From Hippophae tibetana (taxonomy: Eukaryota; Streptophyta; Magnoliopsida; Rosales; Elaeagnaceae): 64,000 nucleotides of DNA. The notes below the pieces were generated by a model. It ran no database searches. It saw nothing but the letters and a program-made list of their open reading frames with translations, and was not told the DNA's origin. Positions 10,505 through 22,970 of the stretch are shown here, piece by piece. The translations under genes and the position numbers were made by a program. The DNA is taken from assembly GCA_037013495.1 (NCBI GenBank), contig CM072801.1, forward strand, positions 110,305,816 to 110,369,815, read 5' to 3'. Numbering within the stretch: the stretch's first letter is position 1; every line of letters starts with the position of its first letter.

Positions 10505-13500
10505 GTTGTGGAAAATGGAGTATCTATCTTCACATATCTATTTTTAGAATTTTAGATTTAAAAAATTTTGTGCTTTGGAGGTTTTCTCCTCTCTTAAGTC
10601 ACAATTTCCAAAAAGAGAAAGAAATTGTGTCCTTAAAGTCTTGTCTTTTATTTCAATTTTGTTGACATTGTTTTCCACTTTGGATTTCATATCTTATTTT
10701 TCTTTAAAATCTTGTCGTATTTTACTTTTCTTTGTTTTATGTTTTCCACCTTTCTTTCTTCTTGAGAAAAACAAGAGAGCTAATACAGTTCACAGTGTAA
10801 AAACAAAAAGAAGGTATTAATTGTGGTTGTAACTAAAAACTGTTATAACTTTTATTTTAGTGCATCGAAATGAGTACTATAACATATCAAATCTGAAGCT
10901 CCTTCCGATGCCTAAAAACGCACCGTAGCAATAGTATATTTCCCCACTTTTGTCAACCCAAATTTCATGGTTCATACGACATAATGATGTCTTAAACTTT
11001 GGTCGCACCTTATTTCGTTGTAATCTCTTCTTCCTCTTTAGGATTTCAATTTGTTCATCTTAGCCATATTCTTAATAATTCAATCTTTCTTATTCGATTG
11101 AGTTCCAGCGTTCTTAGGTTGTCCGCAAAAGGGATTCGCATCGTTTGGGATCATAACCTTGGTTGCTGAAAATGTTGTATCTACCTTCACATATCTATTT
11201 TAAGAATTTTAGGTTTAAAAAATTTTGTGCTTTGGAGGTTTTCTCCTCTCTTAAGTCACAATTTCCAACAAGAGAAAGAAATTGTGTCCCTAAAGTCTTG
11301 TCTTTTATTTCAATTTTGTAGACATTGTTTTCCACTTTGGATTTCATATCTTATTTTTCTTTAAAATCATGTCGTCTTTTACTTTTCTTTGCTTTATGTG
11401 TTCCACCTTTCTTTCTTCTTGAGAAAAACAAGAGAGCTAATACAGTTCACAGTGTAAAAACAAAAAGAAGGTATTAATTGTGGTTGTAACTAAAAACTGT
11501 TATAACTTTTATTTTGTGCATCGAAATGAGTACTATAACATATCAAATCTGAAGCTCCTTCCGATGCCTAAAAATGCACCGTAGCAATAGTATATTTCCC
11601 CACTTTTGTCAACCCAAATTTCATGGTTCATACTACATAATGATGTCTTAAACTTTGGTCGCACCTTATTTCGTTGTAATCTCTTCTTCCTCTTCAGGAT
11701 TTCAATTTGTTCATCTTAGCCATATTCTTAATAATTCAATCTTTCTTATTATATTGAGTTCCAGCATTCTTAAGTTGTCCGCAAAAGGGATTCGCATCTT
11801 TTGGGATCATAACCTTGGTTGCTGAAAATGTTGTATCTACCTTCACATATCTATTTTAAGAATTTTAGGTTTAAAAAATTTTGTGCTTTGGAGGTTTTCT
11901 CCTCTCTTAAGTCACAATTTCCAACAAGAGAAAGAAATTGTGTCCCTAAAGTCTTGTCTTTTATTTCAATTTTGTAGACATTGTTTTCCACTTTGGATTT
12001 CATATCTTATTTTTCTTTAAAATCATGTCGTCTTTTACTTTTCTTTGCTTTATGTGTTCCACCTTTCTTTCTTCTTGAGAAAAACAAGAGAGCTAATACA
12101 GTTCACAGTGTAAAAACAAAAAGAAGGTATTAATTGTGGTTGTAACTAAAAACTGTTATAACTTTTATTTTGTGCATCGAAATGAGTACTATAACATATC
12201 AAATCTGAAGCTCCTTCCGATGCCTAAAAATGCACCGTAGCAATAGTATATTTCCCCACTTTTGTCAACCCAAATTTCATGGTTCATACTACATAATGAT
12301 GTCTTAAACTTTGGTCGCACCTTATTTCGTTGTAATCTCTTCTTCCTCTTTTGGATTTCAATTTGTTCATCTTAGCCATATTCTTAATAATTCAATCTTT
12401 CTTATTATATTGAGTTCCAGCATTCTTAAGTTGTCCGCAAAAGGGATTCGCATCTTTTGGGATCATAACCTTGGTTGCTGAAAATGTTGTATCTACCTTC
12501 ACATATCTATTTTAAGAATTTTATGTTTAAAAAATTTTGTGCTTTGGAGGTTTTCTCCTCTCTTAAGTCACAATTTCCAAAAAGAGAAAGAAATTGTGTC
12601 CCTAAAGTCTTGTCTTTTATTTCAATTTTGTAGACATTGTTTTCCACTTTGGATTTCATATCTTATTTTTCTTTAAAATCATGTCATCTTTTACTTTTCT
12701 TTGTTTTATGTGTTCCACCTTTCTTTCTTCTTGAGAAAAACAAGAGAGCTAATACAGTTCACAGTGTAAAAACAAAAAGAAGGTATTAATTGTGGTTGTA
12801 ACTAAAAACTGTTATAAATTTTATTTTGTGCATCGAAATGAGTACTATAACATATCAAATCTGAAGCTCCTTCCGATGCCTAAAAACGCACCGTAGCAAT
12901 AGTATATTTCCCCACTTTTGTCAACCCAAATTTCATGGTTCATACGACATAATGATGTCTTAAACTTTGGTCGCACCTTATTTCGTTGTAATCTCTTCTC
13001 GCTCTTTAGGATTTCAATTTGTTCATCTTAGCCATATTCTTAGTAATTCAATCTTTCTTATTCCATTGAGTTCCAGCGTTCTTAGGTTGTCCGCAAAAGG
13101 GATTCGCATCATTTGGGATCATAACCTTGGTTGTGCAAAATGGAGTATCTATCTTCACATATCTATTTTTAGAATTTTAGATTTAAAAAATTTTGTGCTT
13201 TGGAGGTTTTCTCCTCTCTTAAGTCACAATTTCCAAAAAGAGAAAGAAATTGTGTCCTTAAAGTCTTGTCTTTTATTTCAATTTTGTTGACATTGTATTC
13301 CACTTTGGATTTCATATCTTATTTTTCTTTAAAATCTTGTCGTATTTTACTTTTCTTTGTTTTATGTGTTCCACCTTTCTTTCTTCTTGAGAAAAACAAG
13401 AGAGCTAATACAGTTCACAGTGTAAAAACAAAAAGAAGGTATTAATTGTGGTTGTAACTAAAAACTGTTATAACTTTTATTTTAGTGCATCGGAATGAGT

Positions 13501-13786
13501 ACTATAACATATCAAATCTGAAGCTCCTTCCGATGCCTAAAAATGCACTGTAGCAATAGTATATTTCCCCACTTTTGTCAACCCAAATTTCATGGTTCAT
13601 ACGACATAATGATGTCTTAAACTTTGGTCGCACCTTATTTCGTTGTAATCTCTTCTTCCTCTTTAGGATTTCAATTTGTTCATCTTAGCCATATTCTTAA
13701 TAATTCAATCTTTCTTATTCGATTGAGTTCCAGCGTTCTTAGGTTGTCCGCAAAAGGGATTCGCATCTTTTGGGATCATAACCTTG
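10505..13786. repeat. Monomers m17-m21, including three consecutive GTTGCTG copies
   Basis: m17 belongs to the preceding block. m18-m20 are consecutive GTTGCTG copies, of which m18 and m19 share TTATTATATTGAG and CATTCTTAAG. m21 begins GTTGTGC and carries ATTGTATTCC and CGGAATGAG. The run m18-m21 mirrors m1-m3 with one extra monomer. No gene is present. Confidence 0.85.
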
Positions 13787-16700
13787 GTTGCTGAAAATGT
13801 TGTATCTACCTTCACATATCTATTTTAAGAATTTTAGGTTTAAAAAATTTTGTGCTTTGGAGGTTTTCTCCTCTCTTAAGTCACAATTTCCAACAAGAGA
13901 AAGAAATTGTGTCCCTAAAGTCTTGTCTTTTATTTCAATTTTGTAGACATTGTTTTCCACTTTGGATTTCATATCTTTTTTTTTTTTAAAATCATGTCAT
14001 CTTTTACTTTTCTTTGCTTTATGTGTTCCACCTTTCATTCTTCTTGAGAAAAACAAGAGAGCTAATACAGTTCACAGTGTAAAAACAAAAAGAAGGTATT
14101 AATTGTGGTTGTAACTAAAAACTGTTATAACTTTTATTTTGTGCATCGAAATGAGTACTATAACATATCAAATCTGAAGCTCCTTCCGATGCCTAAAAAC
14201 GCACCGTAGCAATAGTATATTTCCCCATTTTGTCAACCCAAATTTCATGGTTCATACGACATAATGATGTCTTAAACTTTGGTCGTACCATATTTCGTTG
14301 TAATCTCTTCTCGCTCTTTAGGATTTCAATTTGTTCATCTTAGCCATATTCTTAGTAATTCAATCTTTCTTATTCCATTGAGTTCCAGCGTTCTTAGGTT
14401 GTCCGCAAAAGGGATTCACATCGTTTGGGATCATAACCTTGGTTGTGGAAAATGGACTATCTATCTTCACATATCTATTTTTAGAATTTTAGATTTAAAA
14501 AATTTTGTGCTTTGGAGGTTTTCTCCTCTCTTAAGTCACAATTTCCAAAAAGTGAAAGAAATTGTGTCCTTAAAGTCTTGTCTTTTATTTCAATTTTGTT
14601 GACATTGTTTTCCACTTTGGATTTCATATCTTATTTTTCTTTAAAATCTTGTCGTATTTTACATTTCTTTGTTTTATGTGTTCCACCTTTCTTTCTTCTT
14701 GAGAAAAACAAGAGAGCTAATACAGTTCACAGTTTAAAAACAAAAAGAAGGTATTAATTGTGGTTGTAACTAAAAACTGTTATAACTTTTATTTTAGTGC
14801 ATCGAAATGAGTACTATAACATATCAAATCTGAAGCTCCTTCCGATGCCTAAAAACGCACCGTAGCAATAGTATATTTCCCCACTTTTGTCAACCCAAAT
14901 TTCATGGTTCATACGACATAATGATGTCTTAAACTTTGGTCGCACCTTATTTCGTTGTAATCTCTTCTCGCTCTTTAGGATTTCAATTTGTTCATCTTAG
15001 CCATATTCTTAGTAATTCAATCTTTCTTATTCCATTGAGTTCCAGCGTTCTTAGGTTGTCCGCAAAAGGGATTCGCATCGTTTGGGATCATAACCTTGGT
15101 TGTGGAAAATGGAGTATCTATCTTCACATATCTATTTTTAGAATTTTAGATTTAAAAAATTTTGTGCTTTGGAGGTTTTCTCCTCTCTTAAGTCACAATT
15201 TCCAAAAAGAGAAAGAAATTGTGTCCTTAAAGTCTTGTCTTTTATTTCAATTTTGTTGACATTGTTTTCCACTTTGGATTTCATATCTTATTTTTCTTTA
15301 AAATCTTGTCGTCTTTTACTTTTCTTTGTTTTATGTGTTCCACCTTTCTTTCTTCTTGAGAAAAACAAGAGAGCTAATACAGTTCATAGTGTAAAAACAA
15401 AAAGATTGTATTAATTGTGGTTGTAACTAAAAACTGTTATAACTTTTATTTTAGTGCATCGAAATGAGTACTATAACATATCAAATCTGAAGCTCCTTCC
15501 GATGCCTAAAAATGCACCGTAGCAATAGTATATTTCCCCACTTTTGTCAACCCAAATTTCATGGTTCATACTACATAATGATGTCTTAAACTTTGGTCGC
15601 ACCTTATTTCGTTGTAATCTCTTCTTCCTCTTTTGGATTTCAATTTGTTCATCTTAGCCATATTCTTAATAATTCAATCTTTCTTATTCCATTGAGTTCC
15701 ATCGTTCTTAGGTTGTCCGCAAAAGGGATTCGCATCTTTTGGGATCATAACCTTGGTTGCTGAAAATGGTGTATCTACCTTCACATATCTATTTTAAGAA
15801 TTTTAGGTTTAAAAAATTTTGTGCTTTGGAGGTTTTCTCCTCTCTTAAGTCACAATTTCCAACAAGAGAAAGAAATTGTGTCCCTAAAGTCTTGTCTTTT
15901 ATTTCAATTTTGTAGACATTGTTTTCCACTTTGGATTTCATATCTTATTTTTCTTTAGAATCTTGTCGTCTTTTACTTTTCTTTGCTTTATGTGTTCCAC
16001 CTTTCATTCTTCTTGAGAAAAACAAGAGAGCTAATACAGTTCACAGTGTAAAAACAAAAAGATGGTATTAATTGTGGTTGTAACTAAAAACTGTTATAAC
16101 TTTTATTTTGTGCATCGAAATGAGTACTATAACATATCAAATCTGAAGCTTCTTCCGATGCCTAAAAACGCACCGTAGCAATAGTATATTTCCCCACTTT
16201 TGTCAACCCAAATTTCATGGTTCATACGACATAATGATGTCTTAAACTTTGGTCGCACCATATTTCGTTGTAATCTCTTCTCGCTCTTTAGGATTTCAAT
16301 TTGTTCATCTTAGCCATATTCTTAGTAATTCAATCTTTCTTATTCCATTGAGTTCCAGCGTTCTTAGGTTGTCCGCAAAAGGGATTCACATCGTTTGGGA
16401 TCATAACCTTGGTTGTGGAAAATGGAGTATCTATCTTCACATATCTATTTTTAGAATTTTAGATTTAAAAAATTTTGTGCTTTGGAGGTTTTCTCCTCTC
16501 TTAAGTCACAATTTCCAAAAAGAGAAAGAAATTGTGTCCTTAAAGTCTTGTCTTTTATTTCAATTTTGTTGACATTGTTTTCCACTTTGGATTTCATATC
16601 TTATTTTTCTTTAAAATCTTGTCGTATTTTACATTTCTTTGTTTTATGTGTTCCACCTTTCTTTCTTCTTGAGAAAAACAAGAGAGCTAATACAGTTCAC

Positions 16701-17725
16701 AGTTTAAAAACAAAAAGAAGGTATTAATTGTGGTTGTAACTAAAAACTGTTATAACTTTTATTTTAGTGCATCGAAATGAGTACTATAACATATCAAATC
16801 TGAAGCTCCTTCCGATGCCTAAAAACGCACCGTAGCAATAGTATATTTCCCCACTTTTGTCAACCCAAATTTCATGGTTCATACGACATAATGATGTCTT
16901 AAACTTTGGTCGCACCTTATTTCGTTGTAATCTCTTCTCGCTCTTTAGGATTTCAATTTGTTCATCTTAGCCATATTCTTAGTAATTCAATCTTTCTTAT
17001 TCCATTGAGTTACAGCGTTCTTAGGTTGTCCGCAAAAGGGATTCGCATCGTTTGGGATCATAACCTTGGTTGTGGAAAATGGAGTATCTATCTTCACATA
17101 TCTATTTTTAGAATTTTAGATTTAAAAAATTTTGTGCTTTGGAGGTTTTCTCCTCTCTTAAGTAACAATTTCCAAAAAGAGAAAGAAATTGTGTCCTTAA
17201 AGTCTTGTCTTTTATTTCAATTTTGTTGACATTGTTTTCCACTTTGGATTTCATATCTTATTTTTCTTTAAAATCTTGTCGTCTTTTACTTTTCTTTGTT
17301 TTATGTGTTCAACCTTTCTTTCTTCTTGAGAAAAACAAGAGAGCTAATACAGTTCATAGTGTAAAAACAAAAAGACTGTATTAATTTTGGTTGTAACTAA
17401 AAACTGTTATAACTTTTATTTTAGTGCATCGAAATGAGTACTATAACATATCAAATCTGAAGCTCCTTCCGATGCCTAAAAATGCACCGTAGCAATAGTA
17501 TATTTCCCCACTTTTGTCAACCCAAATTTCATGGTTCATACTACATAATGATGTCTTAAACTTTGGTCGCACCTTATTTCGTTGTAATCTCTTCTCGCTC
17601 TTTAGGATTTCAATTTGTTCATCTTAGCCATATTCTTAGTAATTCAATCTTTCTTATTCCATTGAGTTCCAGCGTTCTTAGGTTGTCCTCAAAAGTGATT
17701 CGCATCGTTTGGGATCATAACCTTG
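13787..17725. repeat. Second copy of a 9-mer HOR, offset 5907 bp from 7.3-10.8 kb
   Basis: AAGTGAAAGA at 8643 recurs at 14550 and GCTTCTTCCG at 10241 recurs at 16148. Both offsets are exactly 5907 bp, nine monomers. m22-m26 therefore correspond one to one to m13-m17. The correspondence ends near m27 (17069), which is GTTGTGG while its would-be partner m18 is GTTGCTG. m22 contains a T12 run not found elsewhere. No gene is present. Confidence 0.88.
13976..13987. other. Unique T12 homopolymer in monomer m22
   Basis: All other monomers have a 12-nt segment TTATTTTTCTTT here, allowing single substitutions; m22 has twelve consecutive T with no change in length. Two separate substitutions (A to T and C to T) are needed. 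This is either a real pair of changes or a sequencing or polishing artefact. Confidence 0.7.
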
Positions 17726-20700
17726 GTTGTGGAAAATGGAGTATCTATCTTCACATATCTATTTTTATAATTTTAGTTTTAAAAAATTTTGTGCTTTGGA
17801 GGTTTTCTCCTCTCTTAAGTCACAATTTCCAAAAGCGAAAGAAATTGTGTCCTTAAAGTCTTGTCTTTTATTTCAATTTTGTTGACATTGTTTTCCACTT
17901 TAGATTTCATATCTTATTTTTCTTTAGAATCTTGTCGTCTTTTACTTTTCTTTGTTTTATGTGTTCCACCTTTCTTTCTTCTTGAGAAAAACAAGAGAGC
18001 TAATACAGTTCACAGTGCAAAAACAAAAAGAAGGTATTAATTGTGGTTGTAACTAAAAACTGTTATAACTTTTATTTTGTGCATCGCAATGAGTACTATA
18101 ACATATCAAATCTGAAGCTCCTTCCGATGCCTAAAAATGCACCGTAGCAATAGTATATTTCCTCACTTTTGTCAACCCAAATTTCATGGTTCATACTACA
18201 TAATGATGTCTTAAACTTTGGTCGCACCTTATTTCGTTGTAATCTCTTCTTCCTCTTTAGGATTTCAATTTGTTCATCTTAGCCATATTCTTTGTAATTC
18301 AATCTTTCTTATTCCATTGAGTTCCAGCGTTCTTAGGTTGTCCGCAAAAGGGATTCGCATCTTTTGGGATCATAACCTTGGTTGCTGAAAATGGTGTATC
18401 TACCTTCACATATCTATTTTAAGAATTTTAGGTTTAAAAAATTTTGTGCTTTGGAGGTTTTCTCCACTCTTAAGTCACAATTTCCCAAAAGAGAAAGAAA
18501 TTGTGTCCTTAAAGGCTTGTCTTTTATTTCAATTCTGTAAGCATTGTTTTCCACTTTGGATTTCATATCTTATTTTTCTTTAAAATCATGTCATCTTTTA
18601 CTTTTATTTGTTTTATGTGTTCCACCTTTCTTTCTTCTTGAGAAAAACAAGAGAGCTAATACAGTTCACAGTGTAAAAACAAAAAGAAGGTATTAATTGT
18701 GGTTGTAACTAAAAACTGTTATAACTTTTATTTTGTGCATCGAAATGAGTACTATAACATATCAAATCTAATGCTCCTTCTGATGCCTAAAAACGCACCG
18801 TAGCAATAGTATATTTCCCCACTTTTGTTAACCCAAATTTCATGGTTCATACGACATAATGATGTCTTAAACTTTGGTCGAACTTTATTTCGTTGTAATC
18901 TCTTCTCGCTCTTTAGGATTTCAATTTGTTCATCTTAGCCATATTCTTAGTAATTCAATCTTTCTTATTCCATTGAGTTCCAGCGTTCTTAGGTTGTCCG
19001 CAAAAGGGATTCGCATCGTTTGGGATCATAACCTTGGTTGTGGAAAATGGAGTATCTATCTTCACATATCTATTTTTAGAATTTTAGATTTAAAAATTTT
19101 GTGCTTTGGAGGTTTTCTCCTCTCTTAAGTCACAATTTCCAAAAAGAGAAAGAAATTGTGTCCTTAAAGTCTTGTCTTTTATTTCAATTTTGTTGACATT
19201 GTTTTCCACTTTGGATTTCATATCTTATTTTTCTTTAGAATCTTGTCGTCTTTTACTTTTCTTTGTTTTATGTGTTCCACCTTTCTTTCTTCTTGAGAAA
19301 AACAAGAGAGCTAATACAGTTCACAGTGCAAAAACAAAAAGAAGGTATTAATTGTGGTTGTAACTAAAAACTGTTATAACTTTTATTTTGTGCATCGAAA
19401 TGAGTACTATAACATATCAAATCTGAAGCTCCTTCCGATGCCTAAAAATGCACCGTAGCAATAGTATATTTCCTCACTTTTGTCAACCCAAATTTCATGG
19501 TTCATACTACATAATGATGTCTTAAACTTTGGTCGCACCTTATTTCGTTGTAATCTCTTCTTCCTCTTTAGGATTTCAATTTGTTCATCTTAGCCATATT
19601 CTTAGTAATTCAATCTTTCTTATTCCATTGAGTTCCAGCGTTCTTAGGTTGTCCGCAAAAGGGATTCGCATCTTTTGGGATCATAACCTTGGTTGCTGAA
19701 AATGGTGTATCTACCTTCACATATCTATTTTAAGAATTTTAGGTTTAAAAAATTTTGTGCTTTGGAGGTTTTCTCCACTCTTAAGTCACAATTTCCCAAA
19801 AGAGAAAGAAATTGTGTCCTTAAAGGCTTGTCTTTTATTTCAATTCTGTAAGCATTGTTTTCCACTTTGGATTTCATATCTTATTTTTCTTTAAAATCAT
19901 GTCATCTTTTACTTTTATTTGTTTTATGTGTTCCACCTTTCTTTCTTCTTGAGAAAAACAAGAGAGCTAATACAGTTCACAGTGTAAAAACAAAAAGAAG
20001 GTATTAATTGTGGTTGTAACTAAAAACTGTTATAACTTTTATTTTGTGCATCGAAATGAGTACTATAACATATCAAATCTAATGCTCCTTCTGATGCCTA
20101 AAAACGCACCGTAGCAATAGTATATTTCCCCACTTTTGTTAACCCAAATTTCATGGTTCATACGACATAATGATGTCTTAAACTTTGGTCGAACTTTATT
20201 TCGTTGTAATCTCTTCTCGCTCTTTAGGATTTCAATTTGTTCATCTTAGCCATATTCTTAGTAATTCAATCTTTCTTATTCCATTGAGTTCCAGCGTTCT
20301 TAGGTTGTCCGCAAAAGGGATTCGCATCGTTTGGGATCATAACCTTGGTTGTGGAAAATGGAGTATCTATCTTCACATATCTATTTTTAGAATTTTAGAT
20401 TTAAAAATTTTGTGCTTTGGAGGTTTTCTCCTCTCTTAAGTCACAATTTCCAAAAAGAGAAAGAAATTGTGTCCTTAAAGTCTTGTCTTTTATTTCAATT
20501 TTGTTGACATTGTTTTCCACTTTGGATTTCATATCTTATTTTTCTTTAGAATCTTGTCGTCTTTTACTTTTCTTTGTTTTATGTGTTCCACCTTTCTTTC
20601 TTCTTGAGAAAAACAAGAGAGCTAATACAGTTCACAGTGCAAAAACAAAAAGAAGGTATTAATTGTGGTTGTAACTAAAAACTGTTATAACTTTTATTTT

Positions 20701-22970
20701 GTGCATCGAAATGAGTACTATAACATATCAAATCTGAAGCTCCTTCCGATGCCTAAAAATGCACCGTAGCAATAGTATATTTCCTCACTTTTGTCAACCC
20801 AAATTTCATGGTTCATACTACATAATGATGTCTTAAACTTTGGTCGCACCTTATTTCGTTGTAATCTCTTCTTCCTCTTTAGGATTTCAATTTGTTCATC
20901 TTAGCCATATTCTTAGTAATTCAATCTTTCTTATTCCATTGAGTTCCAGCGTTCTTAGGTTGTCCGCAAAAGGGATTCGCATCTTTTGGGATCATAACCT
21001 TGGTTGCTGAAAATGGTGTATCTACCTTCACATATCTATTTTAAGAATTTTAGGTTTAAAAAATTTTGTGCTTTGGAGGTTTTCTCCTCTCTTAAGTCAC
21101 AATTTCCCAAAAGAGAAAGAAATTGTGTCCTTAAAGTCTTGTCTTTTATTTCAATTTTGTAAGCATTGTTTTCCACTTTGGATTTCATATCTTATTTTTC
21201 TTTAAAATCATGTCATCTTTTACTTTTATTTGTTTTATGTGTTCCACCTTTCTTTCTTCTTGAGAAAAACAAGAGAGCTAATACAGTTCACAGTGTAAAA
21301 ACAAAAAGAAGGTATTAATTGTGGTTGTAACTAAAAACTGTTATAACTTTTATTTTGTGCATCGAAATGAGTACTATAACATATCAAATCTAATGCTCCT
21401 TCTGATGCCTAAAAACGCACCGTAGCAATAGTATATTTCCCCACTTTTGTTAACCCAAATTTCATGGTTCATACGACATAATGATGTCTTAAACTTTGGT
21501 CGAACTTTATTTCGTTGTAATCTCTTCTCGCTCTTTAGGATTTCAATTTGTTCATCTTAGCCATATTCTTAGTAATTCAATCTTTCTTATTCCATTGAGT
21601 TCCAGCGTTCTTAGGTTGTCCGCAAAAGGGATTCGCATCGTTTGGGATCATAACCTTGGTTGTGGAAAATGGAGTATCTATCTTCACATATCTATTTTTA
21701 GAATTTTAGATTTAAAAATTTTGTGCTTTGGAGGTTTTCTCCTCTCTTAAGTCACAATTTCCAAAAAGAGAAAGAAATTGTGTCCTTAAAGTCTTGTCTT
21801 TTATTTCAATTTTGTTGACATTGTTTTCCACTTTGGATTTCATATCTTATTTTTCTTTAAAATCTTGTCGTCTTTTACTTTTCTTTGTTTTATGTGTTCC
21901 ACCTTTCTTTCTTCTTGAGAAAAACAAGAGAGCTAATACAGTTCACAGTGCAAAAACAAAAAGAAGGTATTAATTGTAGTTGTAACTAAAAACTGTTATA
22001 ACTTTTATTTTGTGCATCGAAATGAGTACTATAACATATCAAATCTGAAGCTCCTTCCGATGCCTAAAAATGCACCGTAGCAATAGTATATTTCCTCACT
22101 TTTGTCAACCCAAATTTCATGGTTCATACTACATAATGATGTCTTAAACTTTGGTCGCACCTTATTTCGTTGTAATCTCTTCTTCCTCTTTAGGATTTCA
22201 ATTTGTTCATCTTAGCCATATTCTTAGTAATTCAATCTTTCTTATTCCATTGAGTTCCAGCGTTCTTAGGTTGTCCGCAAAAGGGATTCGCATCTTTTGG
22301 GATCATAACCTTGGTTGCTGAAAATGGTGTATCTACCTTCACATATCTATTTTAAGAATTTTAGGTTTAAAAAATTTTGTGCTTTGGAGGTTTTCTCCTC
22401 TCTTAAGTCACAATTTCCCAAAAGAGAAAGAAATTGTGTCCTTAAAGTCTTGTCTTTTATTTCAATTTTGTAAGCATTGTTTTCCACTTTGGATTTCATA
22501 TCTTATTTTTCTTTAAAATCATGTCATCTTTTACTTTTCTTTGTTTTATGTGTTCCACCTTTCTTTCTTCTTGAGAAAAACAAGAGAGCTAATACAGTTC
22601 ACAGTGTAAAAACAAAAAGAAGGTATTAATTGTGGTTGTAACTAAAAACTGTTATAACTTTTATTTTAGTGCATCGAAATGATTACTATAACATATCAAA
22701 TCTGAAGCTCCTTCCGATGCCTAAAAACGCACCGTAGCAATAGTATATTTCCCCACTTTTGTCAACCCAAATTTCATGGTTCATACGACATAATGATGTC
22801 TTAAACTTTGGTCGAACTTTATTTCGTTGTAATCTCTTCTCGCTCTTTAGGATTTCAATTTGTTCATCTTAGCCATATTCTTAGTAATTCAATCTTTCTT
22901 ATTCCATTGAGTTCCAGCGTTCTTAGGTTGTCCGCAAAAGGGATTCGCATCGTTTGGGATCATAACCTTG
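17726..22970. repeat. HOR: four dimers of about 1311 bp
   Basis: Dimers start at 17726, 19037, 20348 and 21659 (1311, 1311, 1311 and 1312 bp). The marker GTGCAAAAAC lies at 18015, 19326, 20637 and 21948, exactly 1311 bp apart. Shared variants include TTTCCTCAC, TAATGCTCCTTCTGATG and GTCGAACTTTATTTCG. The front half of the first dimer (from 17726) is divergent and the last dimer has reverted at several markers, so the central copies are the most recently homogenised. No gene is present. Confidence 0.93.

Noticed and set aside
12519-12529. TTTTATGTTTA, a perfect match to the budding-yeast ARS core consensus
   Set aside because: An 11-bp A+T-rich motif is expected by chance in such sequence, it exists only in one allele of the monomer, and the motif has meaning only in budding yeasts.
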